Source: Thermoleophilia bacterium | GTDB taxonomy: Bacteria > Actinomycetota > Thermoleophilia > Gaiellales > SKUG01 | DNA: 7,150 nucleotides | NCBI GenBank assembly: GCA_025964405.1 | Contig: JAOPYW010000082.1 | Location: 1 to 7,150 of the forward strand | Direction: 5' to 3' | Part shown: in pieces, positions 1-5,383 of the stretch | Layout of the letters: each line of letters begins with the position of its first letter | Position numbering within the stretch: position 1 is the stretch's first letter | The notes under the pieces: model-generated | What the model was told of the DNA's origin: nothing | Seen by the model: the letters and a program-made list of their open reading frames with translations, nothing else | The model's database searches: none | Position numbers and translations under genes: made by a program

Positions 1-278
1 ACGGGCACGGGCATCGCCATCGCCGGGGCCTGCACGTAGTGGTAGGTCGCGGGCTGCGGCGACAGGGCCTGCGGCTGCGCGTAGGGGTAGGTGAACGTCG
101 CCGACGGCGCCGGTTGCGCTCCGCCTCCACGCAGCACGCCCGCGCGCCGCTCCCCACGAACGAGCCACGCGACGACGGCGATGCAGGCGACGGATGCGAC
201 GAACGCGACCGCAGCCAGCGCTCCCGCGACGATCACGACGGTGTTTGCGTGCGAACCCACGGCAGGCGATGATACCAT
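1..278 (-). CDS. Single-pass membrane protein with Pro/Tyr/Gln-rich tail (3' end outside window)
   Basis: An open leftward frame begins with ATG at 278 and runs without a stop to base 1, so 92 residues are visible and the C-terminus is missing. Residues 13-40 are a strongly hydrophobic Ala/Val/Ile run that should span the membrane. It is followed by a basic patch (R41, R44, R45, R50). That charge pattern favours a short outside N-terminus and an inside C-terminal part, but this is inference. From about residue 54 the chain is low-complexity and rich in Pro, Tyr, Gln and Ala (FTYPYAQPQ, then YHYVQAP and MPVPV), probably disordered. The region just upstream of the ATG has no strong Shine-Dalgarno match, so the start is moderately sure. 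It is divergent from the next gene. I do not recognise a family. Actinobacterial membrane proteins with Pro/Gln/Tyr tails are common and functionally diverse. Confidence 0.6.
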   Translation of the reverse strand, partial: MVSSPAVGSHANTVVIVAGALAAVAFVASVACIAVVAWLVRGERRAGVLRGGGAQPAPSATFTYPYAQPQALSPQPATYHYVQAPAMAMPVP

Positions 279-299
279 TCGACCGTGCAAGGAACCTAC

Positions 300-324
300 C
301 GAATCCTGCTTCGAACAGGAATCG
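300..324. repeat. Imperfect 25-bp dyad, candidate operator
   Basis: The left arm CGAATCCTG (300-308) and the right arm CAGGAATCG (316-324) are inverted copies with one mismatch in nine. The 7-base centre contains the palindrome TTCGAA (310-315). The dyad lies between two divergent genes (ATG at 278 leftward, likely ATG at 354 rightward), where a regulator binding site is expected. The structure is read directly from the sequence. Its role as an operator is inference, and an RNA hairpin in the leader of the rightward gene is the alternative. Confidence 0.45.
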
Positions 325-353
325 ATGTGACGAGATCGGACATACGGCCCACG

Positions 354-857
354 ATGCGCCTTGCACCCCTGCTCCCACGCCCCCTCGCTGCGCCGCGCGG
401 CTGCCCCGTGCCCCCCGGGCCCGAGCGCCCGCAGGTACCTGTGCCGGTGCCGTCGACGCCGCCGCCTGCCTGGCGCGGCCGCGTGCTCGCGCAGACCACC
501 GGGCGCTGGTACGTGCCGCAGGATGCCTTCCACCTCGCGATCGGCAGCGACATCGGCGCCACCGATGGCTACGGCACGTGGGTCGACGCCGTCACCGCCG
601 CTGGGGAGCTGTCACTGGGCGCGGGCACCGCGGTCGCCGTGATGGACCACATGGGGCGCCTCTACCTGCGCGCCCTGGAGATCGCCGACCACCCCGCCTA
701 CCTCCCGGCCGAGCCGTACCGGATGGGCGCACGCAACGAGACCGGGGTGACGTTCACCGACGACTCGATCCGCGGCATCGTCGACGGCGAACGACGCATG
801 GGCCGAGGCGACTGCCTCGACCCATGGGTCGCGCTGCCCGTACCGAAGCCGGGCTGA
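354..857 (+). CDS. Hypothetical protein
   Basis: This rightward frame gives 167 residues from ATG 354 to TGA 855-857. A GTG at 285 in the same frame would add 23 residues. That stretch uses codons rare elsewhere in the window (AGA, ATA, ACA, GGA) and contains the 300-324 dyad, so I prefer 354, although no clear Shine-Dalgarno precedes it. Residues 1-40 are Pro/Arg-rich and likely disordered. From about residue 41 the composition becomes that of a folded domain, with GRWYVPQDAFH (50-60), SDIGATDGYGTWVDAV (65-80) and a compact C-terminal part ending near DCLDPWVALPVP. There are no clear membrane segments or export signal and no catalytic motif that I recognise. It ends 17 bp before the stop of the convergent fasciclin gene. 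Frame and codon bias support a real gene, but the function is unknown. Confidence 0.6.
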   Translation: MRLAPLLPRPLAAPRGCPVPPGPERPQVPVPVPSTPPPAWRGRVLAQTTGRWYVPQDAFHLAIGSDIGATDGYGTWVDAVTAAGELSLGAGTAVAVMDHMGRLYLRALEIADHPAYLPAEPYRMGARNETGVTFTDDSIRGIVDGERRMGRGDCLDPWVALPVPKPG

Positions 858-874
858 CTGCGCTGAGTGGTGCG

Positions 875-1534
875 TTACTTCGCGGTGGGCGGCATCAGCA
901 CCGAGCCGATGACGTGCACGACGCCGTTGCTCTGCACCACGTCGGCCGTCTGGATCGGCACGCCGCCGACGGAGACGGTGTCGCCGTTCTTGGTGACCTC
1001 GAGCATCGCGCCGTTGACCGTCGTCAGCTGCTGGCCGTCCTCGAGGTCGGCGGCCCGGTAGGTGCCGGGCACGACGTGGTAGGTGAGGATGCCCGTGAGC
1101 TGGGCCTTGTTCGCCGGCTTGAGCAGGTCCTGCAGCGTGGCGGCCGGCACCTTGGCGAAGGCGTCGTTCGTCGGCGCGAACACCGTGAACGGTCCGGGTC
1201 CGGCGAGCGTGTCGACGAGCCCGGCCGCCTTGACCGCGGTCACGAGCGTCGTGAGGTTCGGGGCTGCCGACGCGTTGACGGCGATCGGCTTGTCGGCGTA
1301 CATCGCGGCCCCACCGACCATGGGGTTGGAGCTGTCGGCGGCCGCCATGGAATCGCCGCTCGAGGAGCTGTCGGTCATGGTGGCGTCGGTGTCGGTGTCG
1401 GTCGTGCTCGTCATGGTCGAGGCCGACGTGCTGGAGCTCGAATCCTTCGAGCCGTCGTCGCCGCCGCCACACCCGGCGATGAGGAGTGCTGCGGCGAGGA
1501 GCAGCAGCGCTGCGGGGATGCGTGGTCGGATCAT
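875..1534 (-). CDS. Fasciclin (FAS1) domain lipoprotein, MPT83/MPT70-like
   Basis: This is a 219-residue exported lipoprotein with one FAS1 domain, probably anchored on the outer face of the membrane. FAS1 proteins are adhesion or surface proteins, and their precise role in bacteria is mostly unknown. Residues 1-22 form a lipoprotein signal: an early Arg pair, a Leu/Ala core, and the lipobox I-A-G-C with Cys22 as the lipidation site. Residues 23-70 are a Ser/Thr/Asp/Met-rich spacer. The FAS1 domain spans about 72-217, with the H1 motif FTVFAPTNDAF (116-126), the conserved LTYHVVPG (150-157) and the H2 region VVHVIGSVLMPP (205-216). The ATG at 1534 is preceded by GGGAG with a 6-base spacer, and the signal peptide starts exactly there, which rejects longer frames reaching 1765. 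The gene is divergent from dipZ, echoing the mpt83-dipZ-mpt70 neighbourhood of mycobacteria. The spacer is low-complexity at the DNA level (GTCGGT repeats near 1385-1402). Confidence 0.93.
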   Translation of the reverse strand: MIRPRIPAALLLLAAALLIAGCGGGDDGSKDSSSSTSASTMTSTTDTDTDATMTDSSSSGDSMAAADSSNPMVGGAAMYADKPIAVNASAAPNLTTLVTAVKAAGLVDTLAGPGPFTVFAPTNDAFAKVPAATLQDLLKPANKAQLTGILTYHVVPGTYRAADLEDGQQLTTVNGAMLEVTKNGDTVSVGGVPIQTADVVQSNGVVHVIGSVLMPPTAK

Positions 1535-1540
1535 GGTGTA

Positions 1541-1545
1541 CTCCC
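1541..1545 (-). promoter_or_regulatory. Ribosome-binding site of the fasciclin gene
   Basis: On the minus strand GGGAG lies 6 bases upstream of ATG 1534. It fixes the start immediately in front of the lipoprotein signal peptide. Confidence 0.65.
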
Positions 1546-1582
1546 GAAGGTTCGTGTGGGCGACCGGCTGCTCGAACGGCAG

Positions 1583-1594
1583 CGACGATCGTCG
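1583..1594. repeat. 12-bp perfect palindrome in the fasciclin/dipZ control region
   Basis: CGACGATCGTCG is a perfect dyad about 50 bp upstream of the fasciclin start. One or two such palindromes are expected by chance in a window of this length, so only its intergenic position makes it notable. Confidence 0.3.
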
Positions 1595-1640
1595 ATGTCG
1601 ATGCCATGTTCGTCGCAGGTGAGGGAGCGGTTTTGCAGGT

Positions 1641-1654
1641 CGAGAATGTTCTCG
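1641..1654. repeat. Inverted repeat CGAGAA-TG-TTCTCG, candidate operator
   Basis: Six-base perfect arms are separated by two bases in the middle of the 188-bp region between the divergent fasciclin and dipZ starts. The site could serve a regulator of either or both genes. I do not match it to a known regulator consensus; the actinobacterial LexA box (CGAAC...GTTCG type) differs. Confidence 0.35.
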
Positions 1655-1690
1655 CACGCCGAACCGATCGTCCGTGACGCGCGAATAGGT

Positions 1691-1722
1691 AGGTGAACGC
1701 CGGGGGCTCCGACCCCGGCGCC
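1691..1722 (+). promoter_or_regulatory. Shine-Dalgarno and GC-only hairpin at the dipZ start
   Basis: AGGTGA (1691-1696) is a perfect match to the anti-Shine-Dalgarno of 16S rRNA but lies 26 bases from the likely ATG at 1723. The gap is filled by an 8-bp perfect stem, CGCCGGGG (1698-1705) with CCCCGGCG (1713-1720) and a 7-base loop. When folded, only A1697 and CC 1721-1722 remain unpaired between the Shine-Dalgarno and the ATG, giving normal effective spacing. The repeat is seen directly. Its role in initiation is inference. Confidence 0.45.
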
Positions 1723-3444
1723 ATGTCCAGCGAAACGACCTCCATGACCCTGATCCTGCTCGCACTGCTCGTCGGCGCCGTCAGCGTGCTCACGCCGTGC
1801 ATCCTCCCCCTGCTGCCGACGATCCTTGCGTTCTCCACCGGCGAGGGCCGCCGCCGGGTGTGGGGCCTCGTGGTCGGCATCGAGATCTCCTTCATCGGCA
1901 TCTCGCTGCTGCTGACGGGAGCGCTCCAGGCGCTCGGGCTGCCGCCGCGCACGCAGGAGGTCGTCGCGGCGATCGTCATCGGCCTGTTCGGCATCACGCT
2001 GCTCGTGCCGCCGCTCGAACGACGATTCCAGCAATCGGTGTCGAACCTCGTCTCACGCCTGCCGCAGCGACGCGCCCGCGAGAACGAGGGGTTCTGGGGC
2101 GGCCTGCTCGGCGGCCTCTCACTCGGGCTCGTGTGGGCCCCCTGCGCCGGCCCACTCCTCGCGAGCGTCACCGCGGCAGCCAACACGAACGGCTTCACCA
2201 CACAGACCGTGTTCGTCACGCTCGCATATGGCGTCGGCATGTTCTTCCCGCTCCTCGCGGTGCTCATCGGAGGCCGCAGGCTCGGCATGAAGCTGCGTCA
2301 GGTCACCGGAGGCGGCTCGCGCGTGCTGGCGCCCATGGGCGTGCTGCTGCTCGCGACGGCCGTGCTCATCGGCTCAGGGCAGTTGACGACGATCACGAAG
2401 ACCATCGCCGACAGGATCCAACTGACCTCCACCCCGACGCGGGCACTGGAGAAGCAGGCACTCGACGAGGCGAACGGCACGAGCACGGTGACCGAGGGCG
2501 TCGCGGCCCCGAAGTTCGCGGGCATCTCGCAGTGGTACAACACCGAGGATGGAAAGCCGCTCACGATCGCGGGGCTCAAGGGCAAGGTCGTGCTCATCGA
2601 CTTCTGGACCTACTCGTGCATCAACTGCCTCCGCACCCTCCCGTACCTCAAGGCCTGGCACGACAGGTACGAGGATGACGGGCTCGTGATCGTCGGCGTG
2701 CACACCCCGGAGTTCGCCTTCGAGAAGGACACGAAGAACGTCGGGAAGGCGATCGAGAAGCTCGACGTGACCTGGCCCGTCGCGCTCGACCCCGACTATG
2801 CGACCTGGGAGAACTACGACAACCGCGCCTGGCCAGCCGAGTACCTGATCAACCGCGAGGGTGACGTCGTCGCCACCAAGGAGGGTGAAGGCGGCTACGA
2901 CACGACCGAGCAGGAGATCCGCGAGCTGCTCGGGCTCGAGGCCGGCAACTCCGACGACCTCGCGGCCAGCACGACGCAGGCGATGGCCGGACCCGACGGC
3001 CCCACGACGCCCGAGCTCTACATCGGGTACGACCGTCGCGGCTTCAACGACCGGAGCCAGCAGGTCGGTGGCGGCGACATCGTGCACGATGCCGTGGCGA
3101 CGTACCAGGCACCCGGCCCGGCCACGCAGCAGTACGGCCTCGCGGCCGACGAGTACACCCTCGTCGGGCCATGGAAGGTCGAAGGTTCACGGGCGACGGC
3201 AGCCGGCCCGGGCGCGCACATCGTGCTCCGCTACACCGGCAAGGACGTCTTCATGGTCGCCGGCAGTGATGCGGGCGCGGGCGAACTGCGGCCGACGTTC
3301 GCGAAGGGGAAACCCGACCAGGCGGTGATACCGGTCGTCGACCAGCAGCTCTACACGCTCCGCACGGGAGACCCCGATCGCACGGGCGTGGTCGACACCG
3401 TGGTGCAGCAGGGCACGTCGGTCTACACCTACACGTTCGGCTGA
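1723..3444 (+). CDS. dipZ: DipZ: CcdA-like membrane domain fused to an extracytoplasmic thioredoxin/TlpA-like domain
   Basis: The 573-residue protein should carry electrons from cytoplasmic thioredoxin across the membrane to a thiol-disulfide domain outside. Residues 9-219 hold about six membrane segments with the two CcdA signature cysteines, TPCILPLLP (Cys26) and APCAGPLLA (Cys141). A linker leads to a TlpA-like domain (about 260-406) with WTYSCINC (Cys299 and Cys302), GVHTPEFAFEK and WPAEYLI, whose Pro371 is the probable cis-proline. Residues from about 428 (TPELYIGY) to the YTYTFG end match the C-terminal carbohydrate-binding-module-like domain of mycobacterial DipZ. It is shorter than M. 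tuberculosis DipZ, which I recall as about 695 residues with a longer N-terminus. Three in-frame starts exist: GTG 1693, ATG 1723 and ATG 1744. I chose 1723 because of the Shine-Dalgarno and hairpin arrangement; 1744 would begin right at the first membrane segment. It is divergent from the fasciclin gene and ends 7 bp from a convergent gene. Confidence 0.93.
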   Translation: MSSETTSMTLILLALLVGAVSVLTPCILPLLPTILAFSTGEGRRRVWGLVVGIEISFIGISLLLTGALQALGLPPRTQEVVAAIVIGLFGITLLVPPLERRFQQSVSNLVSRLPQRRARENEGFWGGLLGGLSLGLVWAPCAGPLLASVTAAANTNGFTTQTVFVTLAYGVGMFFPLLAVLIGGRRLGMKLRQVTGGGSRVLAPMGVLLLATAVLIGSGQLTTITKTIADRIQLTSTPTRALEKQALDEANGTSTVTEGVAAPKFAGISQWYNTEDGKPLTIAGLKGKVVLIDFWTYSCINCLRTLPYLKAWHDRYEDDGLVIVGVHTPEFAFEKDTKNVGKAIEKLDVTWPVALDPDYATWENYDNRAWPAEYLINREGDVVATKEGEGGYDTTEQEIRELLGLEAGNSDDLAASTTQAMAGPDGPTTPELYIGYDRRGFNDRSQQVGGGDIVHDAVATYQAPGPATQQYGLAADEYTLVGPWKVEGSRATAAGPGAHIVLRYTGKDVFMVAGSDAGAGELRPTFAKGKPDQAVIPVVDQQLYTLRTGDPDRTGVVDTVVQQGTSVYTYTFG

Positions 3445-3451
3445 TCGCCGG

Positions 3452-4027
3452 CTACTTGCCCGGACGAGCCGAGCGCTGCGGCACGCCGCCGTTGGCCCAC
3501 TCGTCGATGCGCTGCAGCTCGTTGCGTCGCACGCCGTCCTCCGGATCCTGCCGGAGCCACGCGTAGTACTGGGGATCGACCCCGGTCGGCACGACGATCG
3601 GGGTCGGCGACGGCGACACGAACGGATCGATCTCGGGCCCCTTGTCCGCCCGCGCCGGGTGGGTCTCGAACCACTCGACGAACTCGTTCCTGAACTCCTG
3701 GAAGATGCCGGGGTCGGCATATGCGGGCACCGGCCGGACCGCGACCTCCTCGACCCGTGCGGCACCCGAGCTCGGCGCCGCTCGCGGCGGGGCCGGCACC
3801 TCCTGCACCGGCGCACTCGTCGCTCGGGGAGCCGTCGTGGCCTTCGGGAGCGGCGTGCCGATCGCGCGCTGGCCGGATGCCGCAGTCGCGACCGAGGCAC
3901 CACGCTTCGTTGGCTCCCCCACCGGATCGAGTGGCGCAGGACCCTGGCGTGCCGACGCGGTTCGCACGTCCCGCAGCACCGCCTGCTTGGTCGAGGCTAC
4001 GGCTGACTTCGTCGAACCCAGTGTCAT
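3452..4027 (-). CDS. Hypothetical protein with Pro/Ala-rich N-terminal half
   Basis: The 191-residue protein starts at ATG 4027 behind GAGGTG (4034-4039) with a 6-base spacer, and ends with TAG at 3452-3454. An in-frame ATG at 4087 lacks a ribosome-binding site and is rejected. Residues 1-100 are rich in Ala, Pro, Thr, Lys and Arg and look disordered; there is no signal peptide or membrane segment. The second half looks more ordered: an aromatic/acidic helix-like stretch FQEFRNEFVEWFETHP (109-124), a Pro-rich hinge (137-148), then DPQYYAWLRQDPEDG (151-165) and LQRIDEWANGG (173-183). I recognise no family. A cytoplasmic protein with a C-terminal interaction module is possible but speculative. 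It lies 106 bp downstream of livF on the same strand and seems to have its own promoter, so it is probably not a true liv operon member. Confidence 0.7.
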   Translation of the reverse strand: MTLGSTKSAVASTKQAVLRDVRTASARQGPAPLDPVGEPTKRGASVATAASGQRAIGTPLPKATTAPRATSAPVQEVPAPPRAAPSSGAARVEEVAVRPVPAYADPGIFQEFRNEFVEWFETHPARADKGPEIDPFVSPSPTPIVVPTGVDPQYYAWLRQDPEDGVRRNELQRIDEWANGGVPQRSARPGK

Positions 4028-4033
4028 GGCGGC

Positions 4034-4039
4034 CACCTC
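4034..4039 (-). promoter_or_regulatory. Ribosome-binding site deciding the start at 4027
   Basis: GAGGTG on the minus strand, 6 bases upstream of ATG 4027, is a strong match to the 16S 3' end. It favours this start over the ATG at 4087. Confidence 0.65.
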
Positions 4040-4082
4040 GTGGAATCTCGCCGCGACGCACAGCGCAGCAACGCACCTTTCG

Positions 4083-4111
4083 AGCATGCGACCAGCGCGC
4101 CGGTGGGTCAA
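4083..4111 (-). promoter_or_regulatory. Candidate sigma-70-type promoter for the 3452-4027 gene
   Basis: On the minus strand TTGACC (4111-4106) resembles a -35 box and is followed after exactly 17 bases by CATGCT (4088-4083), a weak -10. The expected leader would be about 50 nt and would include the GAGGTG ribosome-binding site. The -35 and spacing are good and the -10 is poor. Confidence 0.35.
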
Positions 4112-4131
4112 CCGGGAGCCGAGGCCCCTGG
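4112..4131 (-). terminator. Hairpin just after the livF stop, possible terminator
   Basis: CCGGGAGC (4112-4119) pairs with GCCCCTGG (4124-4131) across a 4-base loop, with one mismatch and one G-T pair. It begins two bases beyond the livF stop. No T-tract follows on the minus strand, so if it ends transcription it is not a canonical intrinsic terminator. The candidate -35 of the next gene lies at its far edge. Confidence 0.25.
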
Positions 4132-4133
4132 TA

Positions 4134-4853
4134 CTACTCGCCGAGGTACGCCTTGCGCACCGCGTCACTCGCCAGGAGCTCGGCACCGGTGCCCTGCAGC
4201 GTGACGCGTCCGGTCTCGAGCACGTAGGCGCGGTGCGAGATCGAGAGCGCGACGTTCGCGTTCTGCTCCACCAGCAGCACCGTGGTGCCGGTCTGGTTGA
4301 TCGAGACGATGATGTCGAAGATCTGCTGGATGACGAGCGGTGCGAGGCCCATGCTCGGCTCGTCGAGCAGCAGCAGGCGCGGACGCGCCATGAGGGCGCG
4401 CCCCATCGCGAGCATCTGCTGCTCGCCACCCGACATGAGCCCGGCCTGTTGCTCCTTGCGCTCGCGCAGGCGCGGGAACAGCTCGTAGACGTGCTCGATG
4501 TCGCGCGCGATGTCAGTCGTGTCGGTGCGCTGGAACGCGCCCATCTCGAGGTTCTCGAGCACCGTCATCTTCGGGAATACGCGGCGTCCTTCCGGCGACT
4601 GCGCCATGCCGAGCCGCACGAGTTCCTGCGTGCTGAGCCGCGTGGCGTCCTGCCCGAGGAAGTCCATGCGCCCGGCCTTCGGTCGCATGAGCCCGTGTAT
4701 GGTCTTCATCGTGGTCGTCTTGCCGGCGCCGTTCGACCCGATGAGCGACACGATCTCGCCCTCGTGCACCTCGAGGTCGACCCCCTTGAGCGCCTGGATC
4801 GAGCCGTACCAGGCCTCGATCCCTTCGAGCCTGAGCATGGGAAGGTCAGCCAC
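4134..4853 (-). CDS. livF: LivF: ATPase of a branched-chain amino acid / amide ABC importer
   Basis: This 239-residue cytoplasmic ATPase powers a Liv-type (HAAT family) importer as the partner of LivG on the LivH/LivM permease. Walker A is GSNGAGKT (39-46), the Q-loop glutamine is Gln85 in AQSPEGRRVFP, a typical LivF sequence, the signature is MSGGEQQ (140-146) and Walker B is LLLLDEP (160-166). The usual H-loop histidine is replaced by Gln197 in VEQNANVAL, which is normal for LivF and separates it from LivG (IEH). The start is GTG 4853, with GGAGG 7 bases upstream. The frame remains open further upstream only because it runs through the preceding gene in another frame. It overlaps the 3' end of the 2H phosphoesterase gene by 8 nt, which implies translational coupling. 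Length and C-terminus (KAYLGE) are typical. The transported substrate (Leu/Ile/Val, amides or urea) cannot be told from the ATPase. Confidence 0.95.
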   Translation of the reverse strand: MADLPMLRLEGIEAWYGSIQALKGVDLEVHEGEIVSLIGSNGAGKTTTMKTIHGLMRPKAGRMDFLGQDATRLSTQELVRLGMAQSPEGRRVFPKMTVLENLEMGAFQRTDTTDIARDIEHVYELFPRLRERKEQQAGLMSGGEQQMLAMGRALMARPRLLLLDEPSMGLAPLVIQQIFDIIVSINQTGTTVLLVEQNANVALSISHRAYVLETGRVTLQGTGAELLASDAVRKAYLGE

Positions 4854-5367
4854 TGCACGGCCTCCGGTCGATGACGTCTCCGCTGGTCCCGTCGATGAGC
4901 GCGCCCTCGACCAGGCGCCCGCGCAGCGGGAACCGCACCTGTGACACGACGCGAACGACGTCTGCCATGCGCGCGGCATCCACCACCGTGGCGAGGGTGC
5001 AGTGGGGCACCCAGGCGTCGGGGAGGTAGTAGGGATCCACGTCGATGGTGCTTGCCTGCGCGTGCGCGACCGTCGCAGCGTGAACGTTCAGGAGCTCAGC
5101 CGATGGCAGGGGGGCCAGGAACACGACGCCGCCTTCGTCGGCGAAACAGCCAAGCGATCCCAATGCGACCTCGATCGGCGGGAGCGCCTCGAGCAGGCTC
5201 GCGGTCGCGGGTGCGATGCGCACCTCGGTGGCGGCGCTGACCCACAGCGTGACGTGGGGCGGGTACTGCGTCTCGGGTTCGATGCCCGCAGCGCGCAGGG
5301 ACTCCTGCAGCTCATCGACCCGACGTTCGAGTTCAGTGTCGGAGAGCAGGGCAAGTCCGCAGGCCAT
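4846..5367 (-). CDS. 2H phosphoesterase (LigT / 2'-5' RNA ligase-like family)
   Basis: The 173-residue protein carries both catalytic motifs of the 2H phosphoesterase superfamily: PHVTLW (His38, Thr40) and, after a spacing of 84 residues, VPHCTLA (His122, Thr124). These two H-x-T/S motifs line the active site of enzymes that open or form 2',3'-cyclic or 2'-5' phosphodiester bonds in RNA or nucleotides. The N-terminus MACGLALL is the expected first beta-strand, and GGVVFLAPLP (79-88) is a typical internal strand of small bacterial members. I chose ATG 5367, 16 bp after the livG stop. An in-frame ATG at 5421 would add 18 polar residues and overlap livG by 38 nt; neither start has a strong ribosome-binding site. 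The gene overlaps livF by 8 nt and so sits inside the liv operon, which is unusual. Its substrate is unknown, and ligase activity should not be assumed. Confidence 0.88.
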   Translation of the reverse strand: MACGLALLSDTELERRVDELQESLRAAGIEPETQYPPHVTLWVSAATEVRIAPATASLLEALPPIEVALGSLGCFADEGGVVFLAPLPSAELLNVHAATVAHAQASTIDVDPYYLPDAWVPHCTLATVVDAARMADVVRVVSQVRFPLRGRLVEGALIDGTSGDVIDRRPCSG

Positions 5368-5383
5368 CAGGTCGGGCCGCCCG

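Noticed and set aside
858..874. Possible bidirectional terminator between the convergent hypothetical and fasciclin genes
   Set aside because: The 17-bp gap shows no convincing stem or T-tract.
1384..1402. Short GTCGGT tandem repeat inside the fasciclin gene
   Set aside because: It simply encodes the Thr-Asp repeats of the low-complexity spacer after the lipidated cysteine, which is usual for such lipoproteins.
1661..1687. ECF-sigma-like promoter for dipZ (GAACC, 16-bp spacer, CGAATA) with a leaderless GTG at 1693
   Set aside because: The spacing is attractive and SigK control is known for the mycobacterial cluster, but the boxes do not match the SigK consensus I know (CCATCC ... CCGAATC). 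Transcription starting near 1693 would also remove the good AGGTGA site. Kept only as an alternative.
194..1696. 500-codon rightward open frame
   Set aside because: It is an Arg-rich shadow frame crossing three supported genes and both divergent control regions.
612..2288. 558-codon leftward open frame antisense to the first hypothetical gene and dipZ, and in another frame than the fasciclin gene
   Set aside because: It is a product of GC-rich third positions. The translation is Arg/His/Ala-rich with no domain, and it overlaps the well-supported fasciclin and dipZ genes.
3442..3454. Possible terminator between dipZ and the convergent 3452-4027 gene
   Set aside because: Only a 4-bp stem (CGGC/GCCG) can be formed around the stops and there is no T-tract.
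3452..4429. Longer 325-codon version of the 3452-4027 gene, running antiparallel in frame through livF
   Set aside because: The extra part lies within livF on the same strand in another frame and is Arg/Ser-rich. GAGGTG before ATG 4027 marks the start.
3642..4874. 410-codon rightward open frame opposite livF and the 3452-4027 gene
   Set aside because: It is antisense to livF, whose motifs are unmistakable. The composition is Arg/His/Leu-rich and no family features appear.
4134..4979. Longer LivF starting at an in-frame ATG at 4979
   Set aside because: The extra 42 residues are Arg/Ser/Cys-rich and overlap the 2H phosphoesterase coding region. GTG 4853 has a strong GGAGG site and gives the normal LivF length.
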